A stretch of 64,000 nucleotides of DNA from Aspidapion aeneum (taxonomy: Eukaryota > Arthropoda > Insecta > Coleoptera > Brentidae): positions 6,852,931 through 6,916,930 of the forward strand of contig OY755047.1 in the NCBI GenBank assembly GCA_963576565.1. The letters are read 5' to 3'. The first letter of the stretch is position 1, and each line of letters opens with the position of its first letter. The position numbers and the translations under genes are program-made. Below, one piece after another: positions 45,966 through 56,463 of the stretch. A model generated the notes under the pieces. That model did not search any database. It had not been told where the DNA came from and saw only the letters and a program-made list of their open reading frames with translations.

Positions 45966-47815
45966 TACAAACATAATAAAAACCTTAAAAGAAGCAAGCA
46001 ACGAAGCTGTTTGATACCAAGATAATAGAAATAACAATAAGATGTAGTGGACGGAGGAAATACATGAAATGGTCAAGGAAAAAAAACGCACATACTTGAA
46101 ATGGCTCAGTACTAAAAAACAAAGAGACCTAGAAATCTACAGGGAGAGCAGAAGACAGCTAAGAAATTTGACTAGCATGGAAAAAAATTAAATGTTTGAG
46201 CGCAAATGCCACGATATAAATACACATGTAGGAGGTAGGCAGAGTTCTGAAGTATGAAAATTTATTTCTACGGTAAAAAACCCAACAAAAGAAAAAGTTA
46301 AAATTCAGATCATCAAACTAGAACAATGGACAGAACACTACAGGAGACTACTGCAGGAAACAAGACCCGAATATCTGTCAGCCTCTCCGAGAAGAGACAT
46401 AGAAGTACATGGAGAGGAAGTAATTATCGAAAAAGAAATAATAAAGAATAGTATTAAAAAGCTTAAACCTGGAAAAGCTAGCGGACCTGGGGGAATATAC
46501 GCTAAAATGCTCAAATATAGATCCGAGAAACTACTAGAAAATCTCACATATATTATCAATCAATGCATAAATGGACTTCCAGTACCTGATGATTGGAAAA
46601 TAGCATTCATATCCTCAATACATAAAAAAGGAAACAAGCTGGATTGCAACAACTACAGAGGAATTTCAGTAACCAGTACTCTAAGTAGTTTGTACGGTAG
46701 GATCCTTAGAGACCTAATACACAATGATTTTCATGACCAAGAAGAAGAAGAGCAAAGTGGATTTCGTGCCGGCAGATCTTGTAGTGATAATGTTTTTTGT
46801 CTTAAACAACTAATTGAGAAAATGAGTGCCAGAAATATAGAGACTCATGTTACCTTTGTGGACCTACAAAAAGCATATGATACCGTTCCAGTAGACAAAT
46901 TATGGGCAGTGTTAGAACAAACTAATATCAATCATACATATATAAAAGCGATAAAAGAACTATACAAAGGGTCAAAATCTAAAATTAAAATTGGAAATCG
47001 ACTTTCAAAAGAATGCCTGGTAACGAAAGGCTTAAGACAGAGATGATGTGTCTCTCCAACTCTTTTAAAAATATATATCGCAGTAGCTCTAAAAAACTGG
47101 AAACGCAAAGTACCGATTTACCATATACACACTACAGTTTGCTGACGACCAAGTAATTGTAGCTAATGATAAAGAAGACATGGAGTATATGATGAGAAAG
47201 TTAACGGAAGAATACCAAAAGTGGGGGTTAACAGTGAACGTGGACAAGACACAGTACTTGTATTGGAAACGAATCAAGTGAATTGGAACTAGAAAATGGA
47301 CAAATAATATCTTCATGCAATGAGTATGTATACTTAGGTTTAACATTTGATAAGACAGGAACGAACTGTAAAGAACTGGAAAAAAGAATAGTAAAAGCAA
47401 AAAGGGTTATTGGATGTCTTAACAGTATTTTATAGAGCAGAGAGATAAAAAAGAATGTGAAATTTAACATATATAAAACAATGGTGAAAAGCACGCTGTT
47501 GTATGGAATAGAGACTTGTCGCGTAACAGAAAAATACAAAGCAAAAATGGAAAGTGTCGAAATGGATGCAATAAGAATATCTAGAACAGATCATATAAGA
47601 AATGAGATCATAAAAGAAAGAATGGGAATCGAAGGAAGCATAACTGATATGGTACGGCGATGTACAATGGATGAGCGACGAAAGATTACCAAAACCCCAA
47701 TCCAAAGATCAATGAATCAAAAATAACCTGACAGAAGATGATTGTCAGGATCGAAGGGCTGGAGAATAGCCGTAGAACAACGTATAAAAACGTTCTATAC
47801 CGACATAGTAGTAGT
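45966..47815 (+). pseudogene. Broken LINE reverse transcriptase, plus-strand copy
   Basis: Same family as 42680-44150, in the opposite orientation and longer at the 5' side. It begins in the linker before the RT domain (WTEEIHEMVKEKKRTYLKW, then LEQWTEHYRRLLQETRPE) and continues through KLKPGKASGPGGIY, PVPDDWKIAFISSIHKKG and SGFRAGRSCSDNVF. FVDLQKAYDTVPVDKLW follows, then a premature stop at 47044 where motif B should be intact. FADDQVIVAN and the C-terminal part KMESVEMDAIRISRTDH follow in other frames. The longest open piece is 179 codons (46507-47046). The endonuclease domain is missing. A 12-30 bp deletion around 47105 and several frameshifts make it inactive. Confidence 0.9.
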
Positions 47816-48079
47816 CCGACTATTTTTAGATGGTGTAATAAAATAGACATCACTATGGAAAAATTTGCAAAGAAATAGAAAAAAGTGACAGGATGAAGAG
47901 TAAAAATAGCACAGACGGGATGGATATTAATTTAAATTATAGATATTGCACTAATATCATTTGGCTATTTTTTAAATTGCTCAGTCTGTTTCCTGAGGAA
48001 TTTTTCCATAGTGATGTAATTTTTTTTGACACTGTCTAAAAATAGACATTTTAGCGAAAATAAATACATATGTTTTTAA

Positions 48080-48388
48080 GCAAAAGTACACGAAAATGGT
48101 ATTCCGTAAAAAGAATTAAGATAAAAGGAAAGCCAAGTTCTCTAATACAAATGTTAAAATAAAAGGTTTTTACTAGTTTGGAAATGTTTTTCTAAACTTG
48201 GCTATTACGGCTGAAAATGACTCAGACACAGCGCTAAATTAAACATAAAGAAGTTCGGCTGTAATAGCAAAGTTTAAAAAAACATTTCCAAACTAGTAAG
48301 AACCTTTCGTTTTGGAATTTGTATGAGAGAACTTGGCTTTACTTTTATCTCAATTATTTTTGCGGAATACCATTCTCGCATACTTGCC
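48080..48388. mobile_element. Foldback MITE (ATGGTATTCCG...CGGAATACCAT)
   Basis: The outer ~130 bp on each side pair: AAAAGTACACGAAAATGGTATTCCG with its inverse, and TACTAGTTTGGAAATGTTTTT with AAACATTTCCAAACTAGTA. The centre (48215-48245) is unpaired. It is non-coding. Confidence 0.8.
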
Positions 48389-48427
48389 TTTTTTTACATA
48401 AAATGTTTTTGTTATGATAAAACTTAC

Positions 48428-48520
48428 CGAAAGTAAAAAAACATGAAACTTTTCTCAGCATACTCGCGACAACTAGCGTCTGCAAATCTCGACCAAATCC
48501 CAGTTACAGCTTTGAAGCAT
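48428..48520 (-). other. Candidate coding exon 2, minus strand
   Basis: Minus strand: acceptor TTTTTTTTTTAG, 93 bp, donor TTTCG then GTAAGT. Entered in phase 2 from the candidate first exon at 49062-49078 it is open throughout (phrases KAVTGIWSRFADAS and YAEKSF) and leaves phase 2, matching the open phase of 40168-40268. In frame 0 it would stop after 15 codons. Function unknown. Confidence 0.35.
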
Positions 48521-49061
48521 CTAAAAAAAAACATATATATTACCATAGGTCAGTTCCAAATTTAAAATGATTTTTAATTTTTGAATTAAATTTTTTTTTA
48601 TAACCATATAAATAAATTTTAAGATGAATATACCCTCCGCGGTAAGATATGGTGTCCAAAAAAATTAATTTTTCCTCAAAATCCGTCAAAATTACTTTTA
48701 AACTAATCCTTGTAGTTTTTCTCACATTTTTGCATTATAAATCTCGCGAAATAAAAAAAATCGCGAAAATTATACCCCGAATGAATTTTAAAACAAGCTT
48801 AGATAAGTCAAAGACGAGAAAAAGTACAAAAAAATTTAACACCTCTCATCAGTGCATTTTAATGTTATTTCTATTTTTACATAAAAATTTGCAAATCAAA
48901 ATTTTCAACCAATACAATTATTGATTTAGAGTCTATTCTTGAAATGTCTATACTTGTATAAAAATCCAATAAAAACTTCGAATTTATGTGAAGAATATTC
49001 TCCCAAAATGGCAGCCTAAGCCTGGAAGAAAAATTGCAAATTTATACAAACAATAGGTTAC

Positions 49062-49078
49062 CTGGCTGATTGATTCAT
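49062..49078 (-). other. Candidate start-codon exon, minus strand
   Basis: Minus strand: AACAAAATG in a favourable context encodes MNQSA and then reaches AG before GTAACC, a donor-like junction. The 5' untranslated part would lie towards 49.1-49.45 kb, below the duplicated X-box-like motif at 49.5 kb. It is supported only by signals and by phase compatibility with 48428-48520. Confidence 0.3.
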
Positions 49079-49506
49079 TTTGTTTTTTTTTAAATCCCAG
49101 ATTTCTCTCTACAGTTTTTTCACAAGAGAACACATAAAAATGTAATTTTGTTCACGAAAATTTTTTTGCACTAATCAGCTAATGCCGCCATTTTGTATAT
49201 ATAGGACGACTACACGTAAATTAAAACCTCCCGGATACCTTTCCAAACGAATCTTTTTCCAACCCTCCAAAAACCGTTTTTTCACGCGAATTTCGTCAAA
49301 AAACACTTTCAAAATGTTCCTTGGAGTGTCCTCAAATTAATTGCACACTTTTTTCCGCACAAAAATCGCTTAAAATTGAAAAAAACTCAGAATATTTTTT
49401 ACTTTTCCCGATGCACATTAAAAATCCGCTGGTAAGACGTCGTAAATGATCGGCTGAGTAGGTGAAGCTCGCCGAATTCCAGAACATTGTTAAACAAAAG
49501 ACAACC

Positions 49507-49552
49507 GTTGCCTAGGAAACCGATAATAGAAGACACCCGTTGCCTAGGAAAC
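49507..49552. promoter_or_regulatory. Two RFX X-box-like motifs in a 32-bp tandem duplication
   Basis: GTTGCCTAGGAAAC occurs at 49507-49520 and 49539-49552, each inside a 32-bp direct repeat ending CCGATAATAG. It fits the imperfect inverted-repeat layout of the RFX X-box (GTTGCC, two bases, GGAAAC), although the central pair is TA rather than the usual AT. Such sites typically sit within a few hundred bases of ciliary gene start sites. It lies upstream of the minus-strand candidate exons. Confidence 0.5.
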
Positions 49553-49840
49553 CGATAATAGTCCCTGCGCTGCCGACTTAAAAAGAGGGTTTTGAACGTT
49601 TTGATTTAATGTATGAGTTGATCGTGTTATTCATGCAGTTATTAATCAATGCTTAGTCCTGGGCAGGGCTTTTTTTAAATATGTTTCGACGCCCTGGGCA
49701 AATCACTAAATTTGCGCCCCTGGAGGTACAATTTATCGCCTCTAGAGCTTTAAATTAGCGCCTCTAAATATATCTAAAATAAAAATATTGCGTATCGTTC
49801 AGGCCCTACATCCATGATTCAAACGATATGGTGCGTTTAA

Positions 49841-50152
49841 GCAGCCCTCACACAATCAGTATTACTGACAGTATTTTTATATAAATATGTCTTTGTTTAT
49901 AACATTTGACAAATAAAGACACATATAAAAATACTGTCAGTAATACTGATCGCAGTGGCGTATATAGAAAAAAGTTTCGGGGTGGGCCCGAGGCAGTTTG
50001 GGGGGGGCCCGAGACCCCATGAGGCCGTATTTTATGCTATTTTATGTTTGTATTCAGGAAATATGTGGAAAATATCTAAAAAATCTCAGCTTCGGGGGGG
50101 GCCCGGCCCCCCCCCCCTTATATACGCCACTGACTGATCGTGTGAGGGCCGC
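49841..50152. mobile_element. PIF/Harbinger-like MITE with TAA target duplication
   Basis: The ends GCAGCCCTCACACAATCAGT and ACTGATCGTGTGAGGGCCGC are inverted, and TAA flanks both sides (49838-49840, 50153-50155). Three-base TNA targets are typical of PIF/Harbinger. An inner hairpin (ATTACTGACAGTATTTTTATAT and its inverse) fills the body. A hAT-like MITE has inserted near its right end. Confidence 0.75.
49953..50132. mobile_element. hAT-like MITE nested in the PIF-like MITE
   Basis: The ends CAGTGGCGTATATAG and TATATACGCCACTG are inverted. It is flanked by a perfect 8-bp duplication, ACTGATCG (49945-49952 and 50133-50140), the hAT signature. The interior is G- and C-run-rich, and the open frames in it are artefacts. 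Confidence 0.9.
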
Positions 50153-50155
50153 TAA

Positions 50156-50922
50156 TGATAGAAGCAACACACTTGGTATGGATAGACATAAGACTCGCCC
50201 GAACATTTTACAAAAGGGAACCACCCCCCCAACCCTGGCAGAGGGGGGGTTCCCCCCCTAAAACGTGTTTTTTGATAGTTTTTTGCTAATAACTCGAAAA
50301 CAGACAACTTTTCCAAAAATCTTCTGGAGATCATTTTTCAAGCGGATACAATTTCCTTTTTAACGATGTACCTTATAATACCCTTTGAAGGCAGTGGTGC
50401 ACATTCCATTAACGTACGAAAAAAGGAGAAAGTGTTTTAAAATATTTTTTTGTGGTATTTTTTACTCAAAAAAGTATTTTTGGTTAAAAGAAATCCTTAA
50501 ATCAAACAAAAATGTTGAACATTCATTTTTGTAACTCAGTAAATAGTAATGAAAGTGAGTAAAAAATTATTTTTGGATAGTCATAACTTAAAACTGACTT
50601 TTTCTAGTAAACCTTCTTTAAAGTGGGGGTAGGGGGCATCCCCTCTCACCCCCTCAAAAGTGCTCTCTTACAGTATTTTCCCAATCTTTTGCAAACTTTT
50701 AACTTGGCAAAGAACAAAACTAAAAATTATTGAGTCTTATGAAAAGTTCTCTCTATGGGCATTTAAATAAATGAGAGGTGTGGAAAAAAAATATATATTT
50801 TTTAATTTTCTTAAATTTTACTGTCCCACATGTTTGGGTTTAAAACTTATTTTTAAAGCCAAAGAAATTTCCTTTCCAACGATGTACATCACTTCCACCG
50901 CATCGCAGCAGTAGATCTTGCA
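50156..50922. other. Mixed stretch, no gene seen
   Basis: Contains G- and C-runs around 50220-50260 and otherwise AT-rich sequence. No recognisable protein, RNA gene or further repeat. Confidence 0.5.
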
Positions 50923-51198
50923 CAGCGGCGTAGCGTGCCTGAAGGGGCGGGGGGGGGGGTGCCGACAGCTAAACAGGGCGCCCATCAAAAATCTTGCGAC
51001 CAAAAAAAAAAAAACAAAAAAAAAAGGTCATGTCTTTAGTTTCCTTTGCCGCCCTCTCAATTTGCCGTTGCCGGCCCTGCTACTTAATAAAGCTTAGGGC
51101 GCTCAGGGCGCTTCGGGCACCCATGGGGCGCCAGTACCCTCGGGACGGGGGGGAGCGACAAACCCCCCGCGCTCCCCCCCCCCCACGCTACGCCACTG
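50923..51198. mobile_element. hAT-like MITE, CAGCGGCG...CGCCACTG
   Basis: The ends CAGCGGCGTAGCGTG and CACGCTACGCCACTG are inverted over 15 bp with one mismatch. Internal poly-G and poly-C runs and a GGGCGCCCATCAAAA phrase link it to 3439-3566. It abuts the 169-bp repeat on the right. No 8-bp target duplication is seen, so one flank may have been lost. Confidence 0.7.
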
Positions 51199-51200
51199 CA

Positions 51201-51580
51201 GAGATACGAAAAAACGACACCTTGAGTTAAGATTCGATAAAACGTCACTTAGCGAAATTTAAGGTAGGGAATCCCATAAGACCAAAATGACCAAACTTTG
51301 AAAATTCATATTTCAAAAACTATACAGTTTATCAACAAAAGCACCAAGTTGCAGTATTGTGGGACCATAGAGATACGAAAAAACGACACCCTGAGTTAAG
51401 ATTCGGAAAAACGTCATTTAGCGAAATTTAGGGTAGGGAATCCCATAAGACCAAAATGACCAAACTTTGAAAATTCACATTTTAAAAACTATACCGTTTA
51501 TCAACAAAAGCACCGAGTTGCAGTATTGTGGGACCATAGAGATACGAAAAAACGACACCCTGAGTTAATATTCGGAATTT
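51201..51580 (+). repeat. 169-bp tandem repeat, two units plus a truncated third
   Basis: Units start with GAGATACGAAAAAACGACACC at 51201, 51370 and 51539, exactly 169 bp apart and nearly identical. The third breaks off after about 40 bp at the start of the 492-bp array. The sharp junction suggests that one array formed next to, or invaded, the other. Confidence 0.85.
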
Positions 51581-53874
51581 GGTCAGGAAAATTTTCACCA
51601 AAAATGTCAAAAAAAACATTTGGTTGATACTGCGCCACGACAAAGCTACGGAGTCCCTTATACTAACCTAAAAATATTACCGTTGTAGATGTAATGGTTA
51701 TCGAGAAAAATACATTCAAAAATTGAAAATTTTCAAAAAATTAAAAGAAAAAGGTATTTTTTTTGCTATTGAATATATGTCAAAACAATTGTTATATTTT
51801 TATTGCTTGCCTCACAAAGAAATAAAAAAGACCCCAAAAGTTGCTCTAAAGGTTAGTGTTTGTAAGAAATAAATAAATGTTTAAATTGCCAAAACTCAAA
51901 ACTGAAGTGACTTTGGCAGCCTCTCTCGGCATTGTTATAAACACCTGTACTTTATCTTTTATATCGTTTTATAGGGGGCCCCGAAAAGTTTAATTTAATG
52001 TATTATAATATATATTTTTACAAAGTTAACAATTTAAAAAATTAAAAAACTGCACTTTTTGGGTACCCCTTTGGTCAGGAAAATTTTCACCAAAAATGTC
52101 AAAAAAAAAAATTTGGTTGATACTGTGCCACGACGAAGCTACGGAGTCCCTTATACTAACCTAAAAATATTACCGTTGTAGATGTAATGGTTATCGAGAA
52201 AAATACATGCAAAAATTGAAAATTTTCAAAAAATTAAAAGAAAAAGGTATTTTTTTTGCTATTGAATATATGTCAAAACAATTGTTATATTTTTATTGCT
52301 TGCCTCACAAAGAAATAAAAAAGACCCCAAAAGTTGCTCTAAAGGTTAGTGTTTGTAAGAAATAAATAAATGTTTAAATTGCCAAAACTCAAAACTGAAG
52401 TGACTTTGGCAGCCTCTCTCGGCATTGTTATAAACACCTGTACTTTATCTTTTATATCGTTTTATAGGGGGCCCCGAAAAGTTTAATTTAATGTATTATA
52501 ATATATATTTTTACAAAGTTATCAATTTAAAAAAATTAAAAAACTGCACTTTTTGGGTACCCCTTTGGTCAGGAAAATTTTCACCAAAAATGTTTAAAAA
52601 AAAATTTGGTTGATACTGTGCCACGACGAAGCTACGGAGTCCCTTATACTAACCTAAAAATATTACCGTTGTAGATGTAATGGTTATCGAGAAAAATACA
52701 TTCAAAAATTGAAAATTTTCAAAAAATTAAAAGAAAAAGGTATTTTTCTTGCTATTGAATATATGTTAAAACAATTGTTATATTTTTATTGCTTGCCTCA
52801 CAAAGAAATAAAAAAGACCCCAAAAGTTGCTCTAAAGGTTAGTGTTTGTAAGAAATAAATAAATGTTTAAATTGCCAAAACTCAAAACTGAAGTGACTTT
52901 GGCGGCCTCTCTCGGCATTGTTATAAACACCTGTACTTTATCTTTTATATCGTTTTATAGGGGGCCCCGAAAAGTTTAATTTAATGTATTATAATATATA
53001 TTTTTACAAAGTTAACAATTTAAAAAATTAAAAAACTGCACTTTTTGGGTACCCCTTTGGTCAGGAAAATTTTCACCAAAAATGTCAAAAAAAAAATTTG
53101 GTTGATACTGTGCCACGACGAAGCTACGGAGTCCCTTATACTAACCTAAAAATATTACCGTTGTAGATGTAATGGTTATCGAGAAAAATACATTCAAAAA
53201 TTGAAAATTTTCAAAAAATTAAAAGAAAAAGGTATTTTTTTTGCTATTGAATATATGTCAAAACAATTGTTATATTTTTATTGCTTGCCTCACAAAGAAA
53301 TAAAAAAGACTCCAAAAGTTGCTCTAAAGGTTAGTGTTTGTAAGAAATAAATAAATGTTTAAATTGCCAAAACTCAAAACTGAAGTGACTTTGGCAGCCT
53401 CTCTCGGCATTGTTATAAACACTACTTTATCTTTTATATCGTTTTATAGGGGGCCCCGAAAAGTTTAATTTAATGTATTATAATATATATTTTTACAAAG
53501 TTAACAATTTAAAAAAATTAAAAAACTGCACTTTTTGGGTACCCCTTTGGTCAGGAAAATTTTCACCAAAAATGTAAAAAAAAAAATTTGGTTGATACTG
53601 TGCCACGACGAAGCTACGGAGTCCCTTATACTAACCTGAAAATATTACCGTTGTAGATGTAATGGTTATCGAGAAAAATACATTCAAAAATTGAAAATTT
53701 TCAAAAAATTAAAAGAAAAAGGTATTTTTTTTGCTATTGAATATATGTCAAAACAATTGTTATATTTTTATTGCTTGCCTCACAAAGAAATAAAAAAGAC
53801 CCCAAAAGTTGCTCTAAAGGTTAGTGTTTGTAAGAAATAAATAAATGTTTAAATTGCCAAAACTCAAAACTGAA

Positions 53875-53925
53875 TAGGGTCACTGCATCACGGAGACGCC
53901 AGGCTTCCAGGATGCAGTGACCCTA
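53875..53925. mobile_element. 51-bp TIR element with 8-bp target duplication, copy 1
   Basis: The ends TAGGGTCACTGCATC and GATGCAGTGACCCTA are perfect 15-bp inverted repeats around a 21-bp centre. AAACTGAA flanks both sides (53867-53874 and 53926-53933). Five sibling satellite units have a single AAACTGAA here and no insert, so the empty site is directly visible. The TAGGG ends and 8-bp duplication fit hAT. Confidence 0.92.
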
Positions 53926-54916
53926 AAACTGAAGTGACTTTGGCGGCCTCTCTCGGCAGTTATAAACACCTGTACTTTTTCTTTTATATCGTTATATAGG
54001 GGGCCCGGAAAAGTTTAATTTAATGTATTATAATATATATTTTTACAAAGTTAACAATTTAGAAAAATTAAAAAACTGCACTTTTTGGGTACCCCTTTGG
54101 TCAGGAAAATTTTCACCAAAAATGTCCAAAAAAAAATTTGGTTGATACTGTGCCACGACGAAGCTACGGAGTCCCTTATACTAACCTAAAAATATTACCG
54201 TTGTAGATGTAATGGTTATCGAGAAAAATACATTCAAAAATTGAAAATTTTCAAAAAATTAAAAGAAAAAGGTATTTTTTTTGCTATTGAATATATGTCA
54301 AAACAATTGTTATATTTTTATTGCTTGCCTCACAAAGAAATAAAAAAGACTCCAAAAGTTGCTCTAAAGGTTAGTGTTTGTAAGAAATAAATAAATGTTT
54401 AAATTGCCAAAACTCAAAACTGAAGTGACTTTGGCAGCCTCTCTCGGCATTGTTATAAACACCTGTACTTTATCTTTTATATCGTTTTATAGGGGGCCCC
54501 GAAAAGTTTAATTTAATGTATTATAATATATATTTTTACAAAGTTAACAATTTAAAAAAATTAAAAAACTGCACTTTTTGGGTACCCCTTTGGTCAGGAA
54601 AATTTTCACCAAAAATGTAAAAAAAAAATTTGGTTGATACTGTGCCACGACGAAGCTACGGAGTCCCTTATACTAACCTGAAAATATTACCGTTGTAGAT
54701 GTAATGGTTATCGAGAAAAATACATTCAAAAATTGAAAATTTTCAAAAAATTAAAAGAAAAAGGTATTTTTTTTGCTATTGAATATATGTCAAAACAATT
54801 GTTATATTTTTATTGCTTGCCTCACAAAGAAATAAAAAAGACCCCAAAAGTTGCTCTAAAGGTTAGTGTTTGTAAGAAATAAATAAATGTTTAAATTGCC
54901 AAAACTCAAAACTGAA

Positions 54917-54967
54917 TAGGGTCACTGCATCACGGAGACGCCAGGCTTCCAGGATGCAGTGACCCTA
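54917..54967. mobile_element. 51-bp TIR element, copy 2 (duplicated with the satellite)
   Basis: Identical to 53875-53925 in sequence, position within the unit and 8-bp flanks (54909-54916 and 54968-54975). The flanking unit-specific variants are also identical. This copy therefore arose by duplication of satellite units, not by a second insertion. Confidence 0.92.
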
Positions 54968-56463
54968 AAACTGAAGTGACTTTGGCGGCCTCTCTCGGCA
55001 GTTATAAACACCTGTACTTTTTCTTTTATATCGTTATATAGGGTGTAACGTGTCATTTTTACGTTTAAGACAACGTTACATATTTGTTTATTTAGGTAAA
55101 TATTCAAGGCTCTTTGATTCGTCTTTCTGTACACAAGTAAGGGTATTTTATAGAGCTAGGTTTGGATGTTATATAGGGTCTAGGAAGTTACCTTAAAAGG
55201 AGGCATTCCATCGAATTACTGTGGACACTACGCACATCGCATTATCTGGACATCGTAATTGGAATTTAAGATCACAGGCTTCGGAAAAAATCACATAAAA
55301 GTTTTGATTGTTTTGTTTTTATCTGTGGAATTTTGTGATTCACTTGACGTTCATAAAGTTAAACAGCTGTTATGCTGGGGAATGGCGGCGTTGCCGCATC
55401 ACAAATGGTTTCAGTAACAGGAAGGAAACATTTAGATGAACATTTCATTCCCTTACGTTTATTCTCGAGGATATTGGGACAATCCGAACCCCATATTCTT
55501 CACGGATTAGCTAGTTTTGATAGCACGAAAACATATTTAGGTTCACGGTTTGACCAGTAACAACCGAGGCTCCGCCACTTTGATATCTGTATTAATTTGA
55601 TAGGGAAAGGATAAAATAAATACGAGTTATGCACTGTTGTAAATGGGAGATAAACGAGGGATAAAAACCAAGACTAAAAGAATAAACGAAATCGTGTGAG
55701 TTAACATCTGAACACTCTTGTGCCTTTAAGCAATAGTTCAGTGTGTATTTTTGGGTTCAGGTTCAGAAACAACTTTATTACTGTAGAAATGTTTTACAAA
55801 AATGGCGTTAAACCATATGAATATTAGAGAAAACATTTATAAAGAGCGAAGGAAACTTTTGACGAAGACTGTAACTGGAGTGCAACTAAATTCTGCACTT
55901 AGTATAGCTTTATTCATATGGGAATTGGTTGAGTGTTCGAATATTCCTGGGTTTGCTGCATGCCCTGATCTCCAGTAATTGATTTTACAGTTGATGGTTT
56001 CAATGCTGAGCTTCTTATAGTCCGTCTGGTTATTTTCCTCTTACTTGATATGTTGGCGGGGGTCCGGTAGGCAAATGTTCGGTCAAATGTATGGAGGGTG
56101 TCTCGACGTCCTTGTTATAAAAATTTCAACCGTGGAAATAGATCCGACAACACCTCAAGGTTTGTTTTACGTACTTCCTATCCCCTTGGTCGGTGCTGCC
56201 CCCTATATACCTGTATAGAACTATGCGGTATCTCCTCATTGGTTAGCGGGTTTTTTCTTCCAGTCTGGCCACTGAATGTAGAGATTTATTTTTGGCGGAA
56301 AAGTTTTTTATAAATAGGTTTGCATCCTTTATTTGAATTTCACCGGGAAGATTAGGTTGGTACTATTGCGTTTTACCGTCCCCACTCCCCACCAAATTTA
56401 CAAAACGGTTTCCGGCCAATTCATTATTCTGGTATTCTCGACGAAGTGCTTGGTCTCTTTTTG

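Larger units (their letters stand above)
51581..55043 (+). repeat. 492-bp satellite array, six full units plus one cut short
   Basis: Units start with GGTCAGGAAAATTTTCACC at 51581, 52073, 52567, 53059, 53549, 54099 and 54592. Lengths are 490-494 bp apart from the unit lengthened by a 59-bp insertion. Units look about 98% or more identical, differing mainly in A-run length. Unit-specific variants show structure: units 4 and 6 share GACTCCAAAAG, while units 5 and 7 share CTAACCTGAAAAT, a CGGCAGTTATAAAC deletion, TCGTTATATAGG and the 51-bp insert. The pair 4-5 was therefore copied to give 6-7. The last unit is cut by the retrotransposon at 55044. No coding frame is present. Confidence 0.95.

Noticed and set aside
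50994..51230. 78-codon arginine- and proline-rich frame
   Set aside because: Lies in the poly-A/poly-G interior of a hAT-like MITE and runs into the satellite.
51581..55043. CRISPR-like regular array
   Set aside because: Units of 492 bp are contiguous with no variable spacers, in a eukaryotic context; this is a satellite.
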